From Bacillus sp. FJAT-27225 (lineage in GTDB: Bacteria > Bacillota > Bacilli > Bacillales > Cytobacillaceae), in the NCBI RefSeq assembly GCF_001685025.1, contig NZ_MAYU01000012.1, forward strand, positions 372,001 through 436,000: a DNA stretch of 64,000 bases. Reading direction: 5' to 3'. The notes below the pieces were generated by a model that saw nothing but the letters and a program-made list of their open reading frames with translations, was not told where the DNA came from and searched no databases. Below, in pieces: positions 52,967 through 62,014 of this stretch. Every line of letters starts with the position of its first letter. Within the stretch, counting starts at the first letter, position 1. Made by a program: the position numbers and the translations under genes.

Positions 52967-54288
52967 TATTTGAGGGCCCCCTCAATGGCCTTTTCCATGT
53001 CCTTCCACGCAGTTTCAGGGTCTTTCTCTCCTTTTACAACCGGGTTGAAGGCTTGCTGGCCAATAAATGTTTGAATGTCGTTATACTTTGCGTTATCCAT
53101 TGGCGGGATTGCATTTGGAACAGCAGCCGCATATGGCTGTAATGCAGGGTTATTGTCAAAGAACGCTTTGAACGCTTCATTTTCAGTCAGGTCATCACGT
53201 GCTGGAGGCAAGCTTGTCTTCTCAAGCCACTTCGCATCATTTTCCGGATTTGAAAATACCCAGTTCATAAATGTGGCGGCTGCCTTTTGTTGTTCTTTCG
53301 TTGCGGACGCATACACTACGATTCCTTTCGTATCAGCAAATGTTTTCACATTTTCTGTGCTCATGCCGTCTGGAACCGGAGGCGCCGCAAGCGTAAATGT
53401 TTCATTGTATTTCATTTCAGGGAATTTTTCTTCCCAGAAAGGAATGGTCCAAGGGCCGACGTCAGTGAAGATTCCCAGTCCGCTTTCAAACGGATCCTTT
53501 GCCTGCCTTACCATAAGCGCATCTGCTTTACGAAGGTCATCGACAAATCCAAGAACCTGTTCGCCTGCTTTTTTGTCGGCAGTGAACTCTTGTCCTTCGA
53601 CGAATTTATTGCCATCGGAAGCCGCATCATACAGCATGAAGAAGTCAAACCATCTTTTCCAGGCAGTAGGGTCGGCCAGGTCGGCTTTTGCCCATACATA
53701 TTTATCAGGGTATTTTTGCTTCAGTTTTTCCGCTACATCCAGCATTTCACTGTAGGTTTTTGGCGGCTCATTATAGCCCAGCTCTTTCAGGACATCCAGG
53801 CGCCAGCCGAACAGCATGGCATTTGAGTACATTGGCAATACATATTGGTGGCCGTCAGCAAACTCCCAGCCCTTCATCGTTTCTTCCATATTTCTGTTTT
53901 TCTTGATTTCTTCCCAGCCCTCAAATTCATCGAGAGGAAGGAGCGCTTTACTTTCAGCCAGCTGTGCCGCAAATCCGCGGTTAATATTTTCGGACATAGT
54001 AGGCGCGCTGCCACCGGCAATCGCTGACTGAATGCTGGCCTCAGATGTCGGACTTTCTTTCATAGGGCTAACATTCACTTGAATATCGGAATGTTCCTTA
54101 TTGAACTCATCCGCTACTTCTTTCCAATACACTTGCTGTGTTGGATTTGGAGCAGCCCAGAACTCAATCGTTGTTTTTCCGTCCTTCGAGCCGCCTCCAC
54201 TAGTATCGCTATCGTTCGAGCAAGCTGCCAGAACGGAAACGGATAGTACAGCTGACAGTGCGACAGAGGCAAGTTTTTTCATTTTCAT
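52966..54288 (-). CDS. Sugar ABC transporter binding lipoprotein
   Basis: A 440-residue CUT1-type binding protein. The signal peptide ends in lipobox LAAC (Cys about 22), then TTIEFWAAPNPTQQVYWKEV, later MLFGWRLDVLKELGYNEPPKTYSEML. The ATG at 54288 has GGGGGAAAC upstream; the frame is open to 54330. It is the first gene of the importer/GH13/DUF1861/GH130 operon. The ligand is likely a mannoside oligosaccharide by context. Confidence 0.92.
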   Translation of the reverse strand: MKMKKLASVALSAVLSVSVLAACSNDSDTSGGGSKDGKTTIEFWAAPNPTQQVYWKEVADEFNKEHSDIQVNVSPMKESPTSEASIQSAIAGGSAPTMSENINRGFAAQLAESKALLPLDEFEGWEEIKKNRNMEETMKGWEFADGHQYVLPMYSNAMLFGWRLDVLKELGYNEPPKTYSEMLDVAEKLKQKYPDKYVWAKADLADPTAWKRWFDFFMLYDAASDGNKFVEGQEFTADKKAGEQVLGFVDDLRKADALMVRQAKDPFESGLGIFTDVGPWTIPFWEEKFPEMKYNETFTLAAPPVPDGMSTENVKTFADTKGIVVYASATKEQQKAAATFMNWVFSNPENDAKWLEKTSLPPARDDLTENEAFKAFFDNNPALQPYAAAVPNAIPPMDNAKYNDIQTFIGQQAFNPVVKGEKDPETAWKDMEKAIEGALK

Positions 54289-54484
54289 TGTAGTTTCCCC
54301 CAAAGTAATTGTAGTGGTATTTCTGAACAAGCAATATTTTTGAGCGCTGCTATCAAAACAGCTTTTAAAAAGTATAATAGAAGTGATTCAACACCGGTTC
54401 AAAGATTTACTCTTTTATCTACCCCACTTTCAAAAACGTACGGTATCATGACAAACGAATATTGTAATTGAAAAGTAATGGTTT

Positions 54485-54498
54485 TTGTAACCTTACAA
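54485..54498. promoter_or_regulatory. LacI operator O1 at the importer promoter start site
   Basis: TTGTAACCTTACAA is a 14-bp palindrome with one central mismatch pair. It lies just downstream of the -10 of the importer operon, covering the predicted start near 54496. Confidence 0.75.
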
Positions 54499-54502
54499 AT
54501 AC

Positions 54503-54530
54503 ATTATCACACTGTTTTTTAGATTGTCAA
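54503..54530 (-). promoter_or_regulatory. Promoter of the mannoside importer operon
   Basis: On the reverse strand TTGACA (54530-54525), a 16-bp spacer and GATAAT (54508-54503) form a sigma-A promoter. The -35 lies inside the cre site and the start point inside LacI operator O1, giving two layers of repression. Confidence 0.7.
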
Positions 54531-54538
54531 CGTTTTCA
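54525..54538 (-). promoter_or_regulatory. Consensus cre site (CcpA)
   Basis: The reverse strand reads TGAAAACGTTGACA, an exact match to TGWAANCGNTNWCA. It contains the -35 hexamer of the importer promoter, so CcpA binding would block RNA polymerase. Confidence 0.8.
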
Positions 54539-54574
54539 ATCTAGTTTTCGAGTTAAATAGATTTACTTGCAGTC

Positions 54575-54603
54575 TTGATAATTTAAGTTTGTAACGTTAC
54601 AAT
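54575..54603 (+). promoter_or_regulatory. Promoter of the LacI gene with operator O2
   Basis: TTGATA (54575-54580), a 17-bp spacer and TACAAT (54598-54603) form the lacI-type promoter. The perfect palindrome TTGTAACGTTACAA (54589-54602) overlaps the -10, giving autoregulation. O1 and O2 are 104 bp apart, close to ten helical turns. Confidence 0.75.
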
Positions 54604-54653
54604 AGAATTACAAATCGAATTAGTACGAACATTATTAGGGGGAAGCTCGGCGA

Positions 54654-55679
54654 ATGAAGAAAAAAGTGACAATGCAAGACATTGCCAATGAATTAAATAT
54701 CTCGAAAAATTCTGTTTCCCAGGCATTAACAGGAAAACCAGGGGTAAGTGAAGAAACGAGATTCATGGTCCAGCAGATGGCCAATCGGCTCGGCTACACA
54801 TATCCAGGCAACAAGCCTGCTAGCAAGACTTTGGGTCAGAAAAAAGGGCTCAATTTTGCACTGATCGCATCTGACTTTGCTTTTTCTTTAAAAAGCTTTT
54901 TTGGCGAAATCTACTTGAGCGTGGAAAAGGAAGCGAGGGCACGAGGTATCAATTTATTTATTGAATCAATTGATCAAACTTCGGCAGATCAGTTAACCCT
55001 TCCCTCCCTTCTAACGAATCACCAAATAGACGGGATCTTAATCTTGTCACACATTCGTGACGAATATATTCTAAGCATTATCGAAACCGGCATTCCGGTT
55101 GTACTGATTGATCACCATTCTCCTTATTTGCAAGTAGATTCAATTCTGACAAATAACCGGTTTGGCGCCTATTCCGCAGTGGAACATCTAATCAAGCTGG
55201 GGCACGGGGATATTGCGTTTGTGGGAGACACTACTTTTTCACCTAGCTACCAGGAAAGATTGGATGGCTATATACTGGCATTAACTAAGCATGGGATTGA
55301 ACCGAACCCTTCTTTTATCTATAAGAAAGCACAGGAGAAAGATGAAGAAATTCAAGGTTATATAAAAAACCTGAACGAAGCGCCAACCGCCTGGTTCTGT
55401 GTGAATGATGGGCTCGGATTCCTCGTTCAGTCCACTTTACAGCGAAATGGGTATTCCGTTCCGGACGATGCGTCTGTCTGCAGCTTCGATAACGGCCAAT
55501 TATCGCAAATCGCCAATCCGAAAATAACAACGGTCAATATAGATTTACATTATTATGGAAAAAAAGCAGTGGAACAGCTTTGCTGGAGAATTCATAACAA
55601 AAATGAGCCGATTCATGAAATCCTTCTGCCAACAAACATCATTCAAAGAGAATCAACTTCAAAAAGGAAACTTTCTTAA
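54654..55679 (+). CDS. LacI-family transcriptional regulator
   Basis: A 341-residue repressor. The N-terminal helix-turn-helix and hinge (VTMQDIANELNISKNSVSQAL, about 4-24, then QMANRLGYTYPG) precede a periplasmic-binding-protein-like sugar-sensing domain with QIDGILILSHI and ASVCSFDNGQLSQIANPKITTVNID. The recognition helix has SKNSVSQAL where SxxTVSRAL is usual. GGGGGAAG precedes the ATG. It is divergent from the importer operon and probably responds to a mannoside or sugar phosphate. Confidence 0.92.
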   Translation: MKKKVTMQDIANELNISKNSVSQALTGKPGVSEETRFMVQQMANRLGYTYPGNKPASKTLGQKKGLNFALIASDFAFSLKSFFGEIYLSVEKEARARGINLFIESIDQTSADQLTLPSLLTNHQIDGILILSHIRDEYILSIIETGIPVVLIDHHSPYLQVDSILTNNRFGAYSAVEHLIKLGHGDIAFVGDTTFSPSYQERLDGYILALTKHGIEPNPSFIYKKAQEKDEEIQGYIKNLNEAPTAWFCVNDGLGFLVQSTLQRNGYSVPDDASVCSFDNGQLSQIANPKITTVNIDLHYYGKKAVEQLCWRIHNKNEPIHEILLPTNIIQRESTSKRKLS

Positions 55680-55697
55680 TACAGGGAGAGACTAGCA

Positions 55698-56222
55698 GTG
55701 GAAAATGAAGGACAAAAATCAACAATCTACCTTATATCCGGGCCGGTCGGAGTTGGGAAATCGACTACATCTCTAACACTTGCTCAAACACTCAAGAACT
55801 GTGTCCTTATTGAAGGTGACAACATACTGAAAATGCTTGAATACGGGGCAGAAACGGAATGGGAAGACCGCTTGAGGATCACATGGGACAATATTTTAAG
55901 CATCACAAGAAATTTTCTAGTAAATGGCTATAATATTGTGATCGACTTTGTTGTAGAAGAGGAACTGGAGTGGTTTTGCAGAAACCTGTCAGATCTGCCT
56001 GTAACGTTAAACTATGTTGTCTTAACTGCCGAAAAAGAGCAGCTGTTTGAACGGATTCGGATGAGGGGAGATTCCGATTCTATTGAACGATCTTTGTGCT
56101 TATTAAACAAACTAACTTCAACTCCATCTAATAGACCATTTCTCCTTAAGACAACCTATAAATCTACCGCTGAGATTGTTGAAACGATTATGAATGGAAG
56201 AGATTTTAAGGTTATAGTATAA
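55698..56222 (+). CDS. P-loop kinase-like protein
   Basis: A 174-residue AAA_33-type nucleotide-binding protein. The P-loop is LISGPVGVGKSTTS (about 11-24). A LIEGDNILKM strand with Asp follows, then NIVIDFVVEE and a lid-like RIRMRGDSDSIERS. It is similar in layout to small kinases such as gluconate or shikimate kinase and chloramphenicol phosphotransferase-type proteins. It starts at GTG with AGGGAGAG upstream, 18 bp after the LacI stop, so it is probably in the same transcript. The substrate is unknown. Confidence 0.8.
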   Translation: MENEGQKSTIYLISGPVGVGKSTTSLTLAQTLKNCVLIEGDNILKMLEYGAETEWEDRLRITWDNILSITRNFLVNGYNIVIDFVVEEELEWFCRNLSDLPVTLNYVVLTAEKEQLFERIRMRGDSDSIERSLCLLNKLTSTPSNRPFLLKTTYKSTAEIVETIMNGRDFKVIV

Positions 56223-56349
56223 CGATATTTACTATTTTTTAGATATTATTCCCTTTTCCTCCTAAATCGTGTGAACGATAACACTTTGCATGGCTGGAGG
56301 AAGAAGGTTCTACATTTCGCGGAATTCGGATAAGAAAGGGAGATTTTTT

Positions 56350-58086
56350 TTGAATTGGGAAAAAGCTAGAGACAAGTGGCTGCAATTTACCAACTTAGAT
56401 AGTGAGTTAAAAAACCAATTACTTGAAATAAATGATAATGAAAAGACTCTTGAGGATTGTTTTTATAAACATTTAGAATTTGGAACTGGCGGGATGCGGG
56501 GAGAGCTCGGTCCAGGTACAAATCGGTTAAATACGTATACGATTCGAAGAGCTGCTGAGGGGCTTGCCCGTTACATACTAGAGAACGGGGAAGCAGCGAA
56601 GCAGCGAGGTGTGGTGATTGCCTATGATTCCCGGCATAAGTCACCCGAGTTTGCATTGGAAGTTGCGAAAACAGTTGGAAATCATGGGATTAGAGCTTAT
56701 CTTTTTGATGAGCAGCATCCTACTCCGGTTCTATCATTTGCTGTCCGTCATTTACATGCATTCTCAGGTGTTGTCATTACTGCAAGCCATAATCCGCCTG
56801 AGTATAACGGATTTAAGGTGTATGGTGAAGATGGCGGACAAATCCCTCCTGAAGCGGCAAGTACCATTATCCGATATGTCGATGCAGTTGAAAATGAATT
56901 AACAGTTCAAGTAGCCGACGAACAGGACCTGCTTGATCGAGAATTGCTGACGTACATTGGGAAAAATGTCGATAAGGCATACTTGAAGCAGCTAAAAACA
57001 TTGCGATTAAATCCAGATGTAATTGCTGGCGTGGCCGATGAGTTGAAAATAGTCTATTCACCATTACATGGAACAGGAAACAAGCCGGTTCGTGCTGGAT
57101 TGGAAGCGTTCGGTTTTAAAAACGTTACAGTTGTGGCTGAACAGGAGCACCCAGACCCTAATTTCTCAACCGTATCATCACCTAATCCAGAGGAGCATTC
57201 CGCCTTTGAGCTAGCGATACAATACGGGGAATACATCCAGGCTGATATTCTTATGGCTACTGATCCAGACGCGGATCGTTTAGGGGTGGCTGTAAAAAAC
57301 AATGATGGGGATTATATCGTTTTAACCGGGAACCAAACAGGTGCATTAATGCTTGAATACCTAGTATCTCAGAAACTTGACAAGGGCATCCTTCCTGATA
57401 ACGGAGTGGTCATAAAGACGATTGTCACCTCGGAAATTGGTCGTGCCATTGCGGAACATTACGGGTTAAAAGCCCTGGATACATTAACAGGATTTAAATT
57501 TATCGGTGAAAAGATAAAAGAATTTGAACAAACAGGGCAAAGCTCCTTCTTGTTCGGATATGAGGAAAGCTACGGCTATTTAATAGGAGATTTTGTCCGC
57601 GATAAAGATGCTGTACAAGCTGCGATTTTTATTGCCGAAGTAGCGGCGTATTATAAATCAAAAGGTATGACTTTATATGAAGGGCTGCTAGCATTATTTG
57701 AAAAATACGGCTATTATCAGGAATCCCTTCAATCAATCACTTTAAAGGGTAAAGACGGCGCAGAAAAAATTGCGCGTTTAATGGATACATTTAGGAATGA
57801 GCAGTTAATGGAAGTTGCAGGAATCAAGGTAACGGCTACTGAAGATTATATGGCCTCTATCAAGTATCAGGATGGGAAGGAAAGCAACATTCATCTGCCT
57901 AAATCAAATGTATTGAAATATCACTTAGCCGATGGATCCTGGTTCTGCCTCCGGCCATCCGGAACAGAACCAAAAGCAAAATTTTATTTCTCTGTAAAAG
58001 GCGATTCTATGAAAAACAGCCAAGAAAAGCGGGCTTTCCTGCAGGATAGAGTAATGGGTATAGTAAATAGGATTCTTGAAAACTGA
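56350..58086 (+). CDS. pgcA: Alpha-phosphohexomutase (phosphoglucomutase/phosphomannomutase)
   Basis: A 578-residue enzyme shuttling phosphate between C1 and C6 of hexoses. Motifs are the phosphoserine loop [18 protein letters not shown] (Ser about 145), the metal loop [13 protein letters not shown] (about 303-315), the sugar loop [19 protein letters not shown] and the phosphate-binding [15 protein letters not shown]. The length equals Bacillus PgcA. I chose the TTG at 56350 because AAGGGAGA lies just upstream; an in-frame ATG at 56290 has no ribosome binding site. It could convert mannose-1-P from GH130 to mannose-6-P for ManA. Confidence 0.92.
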   Translation: MNWEKARDKWLQFTNLDSELKNQLLEINDNEKTLEDCFYKHLEFGTGGMRGELGPGTNRLNTYTIRRAAEGLARYILENGEAAKQRGVVIAYDSRHKSPEFALEVAKTVGNHGIRAYLFDEQHPTPVLSFAVRHLHAFSGVVITASHNPPEYNGFKVYGEDGGQIPPEAASTIIRYVDAVENELTVQVADEQDLLDRELLTYIGKNVDKAYLKQLKTLRLNPDVIAGVADELKIVYSPLHGTGNKPVRAGLEAFGFKNVTVVAEQEHPDPNFSTVSSPNPEEHSAFELAIQYGEYIQADILMATDPDADRLGVAVKNNDGDYIVLTGNQTGALMLEYLVSQKLDKGILPDNGVVIKTIVTSEIGRAIAEHYGLKALDTLTGFKFIGEKIKEFEQTGQSSFLFGYEESYGYLIGDFVRDKDAVQAAIFIAEVAAYYKSKGMTLYEGLLALFEKYGYYQESLQSITLKGKDGAEKIARLMDTFRNEQLMEVAGIKVTATEDYMASIKYQDGKESNIHLPKSNVLKYHLADGSWFCLRPSGTEPKAKFYFSVKGDSMKNSQEKRAFLQDRVMGIVNRILEN

Positions 58087-58516
58087 GTACTGCCATTGCT
58101 GATCGACTCATTATGAAAGATTGTTAACGATAGAAAAGATTTAGTTATATGGATTTGTCATTGTGCACCTCGGCCAGAAAAAGTGGAAAGTTGAAGCAGG
58201 GACCCTCCCCCTGCTTCTTCTCCTTATTTAAGGCAACCGATACTCCGTATCATGTTCAATAAGTCAGCAATGGAAATGTCCTGAATAGCCGATGGCCCCC
58301 GTTGTATGACCTCCCCGCCTCATCGATTCAGCCGGCTTCATGTTCCAGAACAGGATGCCTCGATGACAATTGGCATTGGCAAACCGAAAAACATCGGGAT
58401 ATTGTAGAAGGTATGGCTATATTCAATATAAACCAATTCCGAAACAACAAACAAAATCTATAGGGTCTGTTCTTTTGCATGTAAAAGCCACTGGAACCGT
58501 CCCCGGCCGCGGTTTT
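58087..58516. other. Gene-free region with hairpins and repeat debris
   Basis: GAAGCAGGG (58193-58201) and CCCTGCTTC (58209-58217) form a 9-bp hairpin followed by TTCTCCTT, a possible weak terminator for the mutase. A decayed repeat ends in GGAACCGTCCCC at 58493-58504, with a poorly kept left arm. No gene is seen. Confidence 0.5.
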
Positions 58517-59410
58517 CTAACTAGTATGATTCAGTACATACACCCACTTTAATTTTTCTCCAGCCCGTGAGAAATAACCTCTTTGAACAAGGGACTCAAG
58601 GTATATTCCCACATCAACCTGGGCCTTCAGTTTCCCTGTCAGGAACCTTTCACCCGTAATTAGTTCCATCTGAAGCAGCCATTCGCAAAGATTCTCGAGG
58701 TTGGACGCACCATAAAGGCTGAAGTAGTAAAATACAGCCTTTTGTATGATGGGGTCGAGCGGGGAATTCACCTCGGGAACGTGAAGGGAACTCAATTCTT
58801 GTTCAAGGTTCTTCCTCTCTAGTCCCCTCTCTTCTTCAGCCTGTTTCCTCTTAAATTCACGGATGATATCATTTGCTTTTTCTTCTTGCCTGTCTGTGAG
58901 GGGAAGGCCAAGGGAAAGCTGCCTTTGCATTTCATCTGGGAGGAGCTCGGTATTCGGAAAATCAAAAGATGGTTTCCACCCGTTTTCCCATTTGCTCAGG
59001 ACCTCGTCCATTTCCAGGTCAACTTCCTGCAAACCTTTAACAACATCTTTTGCGATATGGGGAGGGAAGCCGGTATGTTGCTCGAAATGGGTTATGCCAA
59101 ACTTCAGCACCTTCCCAGTCTTGTTGTTTTGGACAATATACTGATAACGGAGACTTTTCCCACACTCGCATTTCAGTTCGTCCGTTACCAGTCCCCCATC
59201 GATATAATCGACAAGTTCCCATTGTGTCATTTCATCAAGGATGGCATGTTCCGATAAAGCATTACCTTTATTCGCCTTCAAGCGGGCTATGAAATTCGCA
59301 TAATATGTCCTCTTGCCCCTCTTAAGGGAATCCTGTAGAAACCCTCGCTGTTCATCGTTCAGCTCACCCATCAAGCGATCCCGTTCACTTTTGTTAAGAT
59401 ATACAATCAT
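58517..59410 (-). CDS. DUF3895-like protein
   Basis: A 297-residue soluble protein. Residues about 80-115 hold LKCECGKSLRYQYIVQNNKTG, a possible partial zinc site (two Cys), followed by KFGITHFEQHTGFPPHIAKDVVKGL. A charged helical region (165-205) leads to a C-terminal winged-helix-like segment ending GYFSRAGEKLKWVYVL. This layout matches DUF3895 proteins of Bacillaceae, of unknown function. GGGGAGGACTC precedes the ATG. It is monocistronic. Confidence 0.75.
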   Translation of the reverse strand: MIVYLNKSERDRLMGELNDEQRGFLQDSLKRGKRTYYANFIARLKANKGNALSEHAILDEMTQWELVDYIDGGLVTDELKCECGKSLRYQYIVQNNKTGKVLKFGITHFEQHTGFPPHIAKDVVKGLQEVDLEMDEVLSKWENGWKPSFDFPNTELLPDEMQRQLSLGLPLTDRQEEKANDIIREFKRKQAEEERGLERKNLEQELSSLHVPEVNSPLDPIIQKAVFYYFSLYGASNLENLCEWLLQMELITGERFLTGKLKAQVDVGIYLESLVQRGYFSRAGEKLKWVYVLNHTS

Positions 59411-59608
59411 CCTGAGTCCTCCCCATATAATTTCCCCTTCTTTTATAACAAGTACGTTGCTATCTCAAGGCTAATAATAAGCAAATGATATCCGAAATAA
59501 TAAGGAAACTGATATAGACAATGTAAATGACTGAACACTTTGGAGGGAGTAAAGGTTGGTTAGAAAGCCAATATGTAAATCCAATTTAAAGAATTTTAGA
59601 CAGCCATC

Positions 59609-59632
59609 GGAGCCGTCCCCGTGGCTTTCGGC
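59609..59632. repeat. Partial GGGACGGCTCC repeat arm
   Basis: GGAGCCGTCCCC (59609-59620) followed by GTGGCTTTCGGC is one arm and loop of the dispersed palindrome; the other arm is lost. Another partial copy (GGAACGGTCCT) is at 60501-60511. Confidence 0.5.
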
Positions 59633-59637
59633 AAATT

Positions 59638-60261
59638 TCATTTCCTGGACCCCTCCAAACTTATTTGCATCAAACCGGTTCCTAAAACTGTTGCCGGAAA
59701 GAGTGCCAGAACCGAACCGATAAAAAAGTCATAAGAACCTAAATCTGTCCTTGCGTCAGTAAAAACTGCATTCCGCACCATGAATAAAACGAGGAATATT
59801 AGAGTGATGATGACCATAGCGGTAACAGTGCCTATCACGTATGCTTTCATGCTATTGACTTTCCTTAGCTTCGGAGCAGTTACGAATAGGGACAGGATGA
59901 AAAATATGACCGCTGCTGAGGAATAGATTAGTAGGGTAAACTGCAAGTAGTTTACCTGCTCCCTAATTCTATCTTCCTTGACCTCGACAATATATATTGC
60001 ATTCGATATCAGCAACAGTTGAACGCTAAAGAGCATGACGACAAGAAAAATGAATCTGGCATTTTTCATCCAGTTTTCCGGCTGGAATTTATTAATAAGA
60101 AAGAATCCATATCCAAATAGACCAGCATAAACGATAAGAATAAGAATAGTACTTATTTTCAACCACGTTGGAAGGATTGCGTATGACTGTAAATTTAGTA
60201 ATGTCGTAAATAGTACGAGAATGAAAAAGCCCACTGTAATGAAGCGGAAATTCTTTTTCAT
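59638..60261 (-). CDS. Membrane protein, about five to six transmembrane segments
   Basis: A 207-residue hydrophobic protein with segments near residues 8-25, 32-52, 64-85, 105-128, 140-160 and 180-197. The central soluble stretch has VKEDRIREQVNYLQF and the turn TAPKLRKVNSMKAYVIG. The ATG at 60261 has AAAGGGAGAAG upstream; a second in-frame ATG at 60306 also has a good AAAGGGGAAG site, so the start is not certain. A frameshifted paralogue lies at 23340-23961. I do not recognise the family. Confidence 0.75.
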   Translation of the reverse strand: MKKNFRFITVGFFILVLFTTLLNLQSYAILPTWLKISTILILIVYAGLFGYGFFLINKFQPENWMKNARFIFLVVMLFSVQLLLISNAIYIVEVKEDRIREQVNYLQFTLLIYSSAAVIFFILSLFVTAPKLRKVNSMKAYVIGTVTAMVIITLIFLVLFMVRNAVFTDARTDLGSYDFFIGSVLALFPATVLGTGLMQISLEGSRK

Positions 60262-60542
60262 GTCTTCTCCCTTTACAAATGCATGCCGTACTTTATTAGC
60301 TTTCATTTCACTTCCCCTTTCACCTTTTCCCAGCCGATCATCCAAAGTGAATTTTGATTCTCTTATACAAGAAATTTTATACTTATATTTAACTTTTCGC
60401 TATTTTCATAGTGAAAATCCAAGGCTTTCAAAAAACCATTCATGACTCCTTCAACTTCCATCACAGGCATGAAAATATATCTTCCCTGTCAAAGGCCACT
60501 GGAACGGTCCTCACGGTTCAGCTTGACTAGATAAAAATCCGC

Positions 60543-60585
60543 AAAATAAAATAGCTCTCTATCCAACTAAGGAAGCGAGCTATTT
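60543..60585 (-). terminator. Terminator after the 42-residue gene
   Basis: AAATAGCTC (reverse 60585-60577), a loop and GAGCTATTT (60557-60549) are followed by TATTTTGC. It lies 28 bp after the stop codon of the small gene. Confidence 0.7.
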
Positions 60586-60612
60586 GGACGAGTTTCCTCT
60601 ATAACTATGTTT

Positions 60613-60741
60613 TTACAATAAAGATAATTGCTTATCCCTTTTTTTATATTCTTCTCTATATAACGTCAAGTTCTTTGCGTAGTATCGGGGAAACAAATCT
60701 AGCAGCATAAATTCCAGTTCTTCTTTTTTAAATGTGGGCAT
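60613..60741 (-). CDS. Small 42-residue charged protein
   Basis: The reverse strand from ATG 60741 to TAA 60613 encodes 42 residues beginning MPTFKKEELEFMLLDLFPRY and ending KKRDKQLSLL. AGGAAAAAAC precedes the ATG, and a terminator follows, so it looks like a real single-gene unit. The composition (aromatic, Lys/Glu-rich, helical) resembles small sporulation-type proteins. No function is assigned. Confidence 0.6.
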   Translation of the reverse strand: MPTFKKEELEFMLLDLFPRYYAKNLTLYREEYKKRDKQLSLL

Positions 60742-60973
60742 TATGTTTTTTCCTAACCTCTTGTGTACATCAGTATTAAAATGTTTGTTTATCTTTTTAT
60801 TTGTTTCACGGTTTGAATCTATTTTCTATACTGGGCACTTGAACTAAAACTTCAAACTTAATGCCCTTTATAAAACAATTTAGCGGATACCTAGTAGATC
60901 AAAAAATACAATATCTTCCTAGTATTTATATAATTGTGTATATTCCGCTTATTAAAATATTCTGATAAATGTA

Positions 60974-61003
60974 TTGTGTATTGTATACAATATGTCCTAT
61001 AAT
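60974..61003 (+). promoter_or_regulatory. GntR promoter with internal palindromic operator
   Basis: TTGTGT (60974-60979), 18 bp and TATAAT (60998-61003) form a promoter 38 bp upstream of the GntR gene. The perfect 14-bp palindrome TATTGTATACAATA (60979-60992) fills the spacer. GntR-family operators are palindromes of this type, so autorepression is likely. Confidence 0.65.
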
Positions 61004-61041
61004 GAATTCAATCCTAAAATGAGAGGTGGTTAATAAATGCG

Positions 61042-61731
61042 ATGAAGTTAGATAAAATTCAATCTGTTTCTATTGCTTCTGAGGTTTTTAATCAGCTCAG
61101 ATTAAAAATAATAAATGGTGAGTTAAAAAATGGACAAAGATTAGTAGAAATGGAACTAGCTAAGAACCTAGGAGTTAGTAGAACTCCTGTGAGAGAGGCT
61201 ATGCAACGATTAGAACAAGAAGGATTAGTTGAAATACTCCCGAGAACACAGAGCCGGGTGAAAGGAATATCCTTCGAGTCCATCCAAGAAATTATCCTCA
61301 TTCGTACCCTATTAGAGCCTACCGCAGCTAAAGTTGCAGCAACAAAAATTACCGATGAACAACTATTGAAATTAAAAAGCTATCTAGACCTTTCAAAATT
61401 CTACTTTCAACAAGGTAAAGTTGATGAGCTAATAAAAGTCCATGATTTATTTCATGCGGAAATCATTAAAACTTCTGGCTTAATCAGATTAATTAATATT
61501 CTAGAAAATTTACATGATTATATAGTTCATTTTAGACATTCCTTTTTAAGTAGACCCCATCTAGTAGAAAGATCCATTAAGGAGCACTTAAAAATATATG
61601 AGGCTTTGTGCAAAAGAGATCCCCAACAGGTTGAAGAAGTATTCATCGAACATTTGAGTGGTATTACAGATTATGCAAAAGTTGTAATAGAAGATAATAT
61701 GCCCTTGGAACAAATAAATTCAAACCTATAG
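61042..61731 (+). CDS. GntR-family regulator, FadR/FCD subgroup
   Basis: A 229-residue regulator. The winged helix (about 8-75) contains IINGELKNGQRLVEMELAKN and VSRTPVREAMQRLEQEGLVEI. The FCD domain follows with EIILIRTLLEPTAAKVAA and metal-ligand-like HDLFHAEI and EHLKIYEAL segments. GAGGTGG precedes the ATG. It is the first gene of an operon continuing with an 88-residue protein and PotBCD-like transport genes, so it presumably senses the transported compound or its product. Confidence 0.9.
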   Translation: MKLDKIQSVSIASEVFNQLRLKIINGELKNGQRLVEMELAKNLGVSRTPVREAMQRLEQEGLVEILPRTQSRVKGISFESIQEIILIRTLLEPTAAKVAATKITDEQLLKLKSYLDLSKFYFQQGKVDELIKVHDLFHAEIIKTSGLIRLINILENLHDYIVHFRHSFLSRPHLVERSIKEHLKIYEALCKRDPQQVEEVFIEHLSGITDYAKVVIEDNMPLEQINSNL

Positions 61732-61741
61732 GAGGATTGGA

Positions 61742-62008
61742 ATGAATGATATTAAATTTACAAATGCTCGTGAGAAAATGAGAGAAACAATTCGAGTTCT
61801 AAACATTGAAATATGGGAAAGATTTGGTGGTACAGAAGCTGAATGGAAAGGGACAAACTATATTTATCAACGTTCAGCTCGGCTTATGTTTTGGAGATTA
61901 CCGGACTATCAATGTCCGACAGATACAATAGAAAAAATAGAATATGATAAAGTGGAGTCTATTTGTGAAAATGCTTTTAATTTACCTAAACGTATAGTGT
62001 TAGGGTGA
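61742..62008 (+). CDS. Unknown 88-residue protein in the second Pot-like operon
   Basis: A small soluble protein with a helical N-terminus (NAREKMRETIRVLNIEIWERF) and an aromatic middle (KGTNYIYQRSARLMFWRLPDY). AGGAGG gives a confident start. It lies 10 bp after the GntR stop and 6 bp before the first permease. I do not recognise it. Its place suggests a role with the transporter or its ligand. Confidence 0.75.
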   Translation: MNDIKFTNAREKMRETIRVLNIEIWERFGGTEAEWKGTNYIYQRSARLMFWRLPDYQCPTDTIEKIEYDKVESICENAFNLPKRIVLG

Positions 62009-62014
62009 ACAGCT

